Shown one piece after another: positions 63,087-64,000 of a stretch of DNA of 64,000 bases (positions are counted from its first letter, which is position 1; every line of letters starts with the position of its first letter). The DNA is from Rhodospirillales bacterium. Its GTDB lineage: Bacteria; Pseudomonadota; Alphaproteobacteria; Kiloniellales; JACOMY01. The stretch covers positions 1 through 64,000 of the forward strand of contig JACOMY010000028.1 in the NCBI GenBank assembly GCA_014324045.1, written 5' to 3'. Position numbers and translations under genes: made by a program. The notes under the pieces are model-generated. The model was not told the DNA's origin. It saw only the letters and a list, made by a program, of their open reading frames with translations, and searched no databases.

Positions 63087-64000
63087 TTATTGCAGCAGCG
63101 CCGACAGCTGCGCACGCGCCGCATCGTTCAGCCAGCCCCTCCAGATGTCCTTGTAGTTGTTGAGGAAATACACCGCCGCTTCTTCCCCCGAAGCCTTGTT
63201 CTCCTGCTTCCAGGCCAGCAGTGCGCCCATGATGTCGTTGGTGAAGGAGACATTTTTCATCAGCGCCGTTTCCTCGGGATGCGATTCCGCGAAGCTGTTG
63301 GTAACGACGGTGGCCACCTTGCTGGCCGGCCACGCCCCTATCTTGGGCGTGGCACATTCCCGATCCCGGTTGCATTCATGCACTTCCGGGTCGTGCGGGC
63401 CGATATCGACCGGCACCATGGAATAGCGGCCAAGCAGGGATGTCGGCGCCCAATAGTATCCGAACCAGGGTTCCTTGTTGTCATAGGCAGAGGCAAGCGA
63501 AGCTGCCAGCGTCTCGCCCGACCCGTGAATCCAGTTCTCGATCCCGGCCTGTTCGAATCCCGCTGCCAGCGTAATATTGGTGCCGATTACCTGACAGGTC
63601 CAGCCTTCCGGGCAGTTGTGGAACCGCTTTCCGACCAGTTCGGGATTGGCCACAACGCCTTGCAGCGTCGTCAACTCGGGATGCGCTTCCGCCAGATAGT
63701 CCGGGATCCAGAAGCCTTCCACCCCGCCGTCGGACAGCACGTCGGTCAGCTCCCGGATGACCCCGTCTTCGATCAACTTGTCGTAGGCTGTCGCCGAATT
63801 GGCCCAGATCTCGGTCAGGATGTCGGGCTTGCCGGTTTCCGACACCGACGCCAGCGCCGGCACCGACGCCGAAGGAATGACGGTCACGTTGCAGCCGTAA
63901 CCCTGTTCCAGCAGAAACGTGCTGACCGAAGTCACCACAATCGCCGACTCCCAGTCCATCTGGGTAATCGACACATCGCCGCACTCGGCATGCGCGCTGC
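63087..64000 (-). CDS. proX: Glycine betaine-type ABC transporter substrate-binding protein, 5' end off window
   Basis: At least 304 residues on the minus strand, cut by the right edge. The visible start SAHAECGDVSITQMDWESAIVVTSVSTFLLEQGYG resembles the mature ProX opening just after a signal peptide; the apparent GTG at 63974 is an internal valine. NCPEGWTCQVIGTNI, WFGYYWAPTSLLGRYSMVPVD, and CNRDRECATPKIGAWPASKVATVV are the OpuAC blocks with aromatic residues for the trimethylammonium group and paired cysteines. Ligand could be betaine, carnitine or another quaternary amine. Confidence 0.9.
   Translation of the reverse strand, partial: SAHAECGDVSITQMDWESAIVVTSVSTFLLEQGYGCNVTVIPSASVPALASVSETGKPDILTEIWANSATAYDKLIEDGVIRELTDVLSDGGVEGFWIPDYLAEAHPELTTLQGVVANPELVGKRFHNCPEGWTCQVIGTNITLAAGFEQAGIENWIHGSGETLAASLASAYDNKEPWFGYYWAPTSLLGRYSMVPVDIGPHDPEVHECNRDRECATPKIGAWPASKVATVVTNSFAESHPEETALMKNVSFTNDIMGALLAWKQENKASGEEAAVYFLNNYKDIWRGWLNDAARAQLSALLQ

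Overview
This 64 kb window is GC-rich bacterial chromosome, most likely from an alphaproteobacterium of the Rhodospirillales type. Reasons: the conserved order infA-maf-RNase E/G-yacG-tRNA(Phe), a bacterial Bpt-type leucyltransferase, a map-radC pair, many Tat-dependent and TRAP-type binding proteins, and a large load of sulfonate, methylated-amine and tricarboxylate catabolism typical of marine or saline species. No intact transposase, CRISPR array, rRNA or replication origin was seen. I had only the sequence; family names rest on motifs I can read.

Layout. 1-11 kb: two sulfotransferase-like genes, a reverse-transsulfuration pair (cystathionine beta-synthase, cystathionine gamma-lyase/synthase), bpt, an orphan TRAP binding protein, hydroxypyruvate isomerase, and a nucleotide-sugar epimerase/dehydrogenase pair. 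11-14 kb: housekeeping cluster tRNA-Phe, yacG, RNase E/G, maf, infA. 14-17 kb: a class II aldolase and a solitary GmrSD/DUF262-HNH defence-type gene. 17.5-22.6 kb: a TRAP transporter with a CoA-transferase and a CitE-type lyase, i.e. import, activation and cleavage of a hydroxy-dicarboxylate. 22.9-29.3 kb: map, radC, a decayed EamA transporter gene and a complete polyamine-type ABC operon. 29.8-33.6 kb: a very large DUF115/glycosyltransferase-like protein. 33.7-38.3 kb: xsc-ackA-SDR (sulfoacetaldehyde desulfonation) beside a truncated LysR gene. 38.3-40.9 kb: a XhoI/PaeR7I-type restriction-modification pair whose restriction gene carries a frameshift. 40.9-46 kb: tcuBA with a divergent LysR regulator, then a broken TPP-enzyme gene. 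46-56.4 kb: a tightly overlapping operon mttB-like, aldehyde dehydrogenase, class III aminotransferase and two dimethylglycine-dehydrogenase-like flavoproteins, with a divergent LysR gene. 56.4-60 kb: GMC dehydrogenase, its small subunit, glyoxalase and cytochrome c, then an RHH regulator. 60-61 kb: gene-poor DNA with two degenerate tandem-repeat arrays and a long perfect palindrome. 61-64 kb: proVWX-type betaine importer, cut by the window edge.

How it fits together. The right third (46-64 kb) reads as a module for importing (ProVWX) and demethylating (MttB-like plus two folate-linked flavoproteins) a quaternary amine, with an aldehyde dehydrogenase and aminotransferase for the carbon chain; no corrinoid protein is encoded nearby, which makes the route worth testing. 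The xsc-ackA arrangement suggests acetyl phosphate from sulfonates is cashed in directly for ATP. Several genes show decay (EamA, LysR, XhoI-like nuclease, TPP enzyme), so the window has been repeatedly remodelled.
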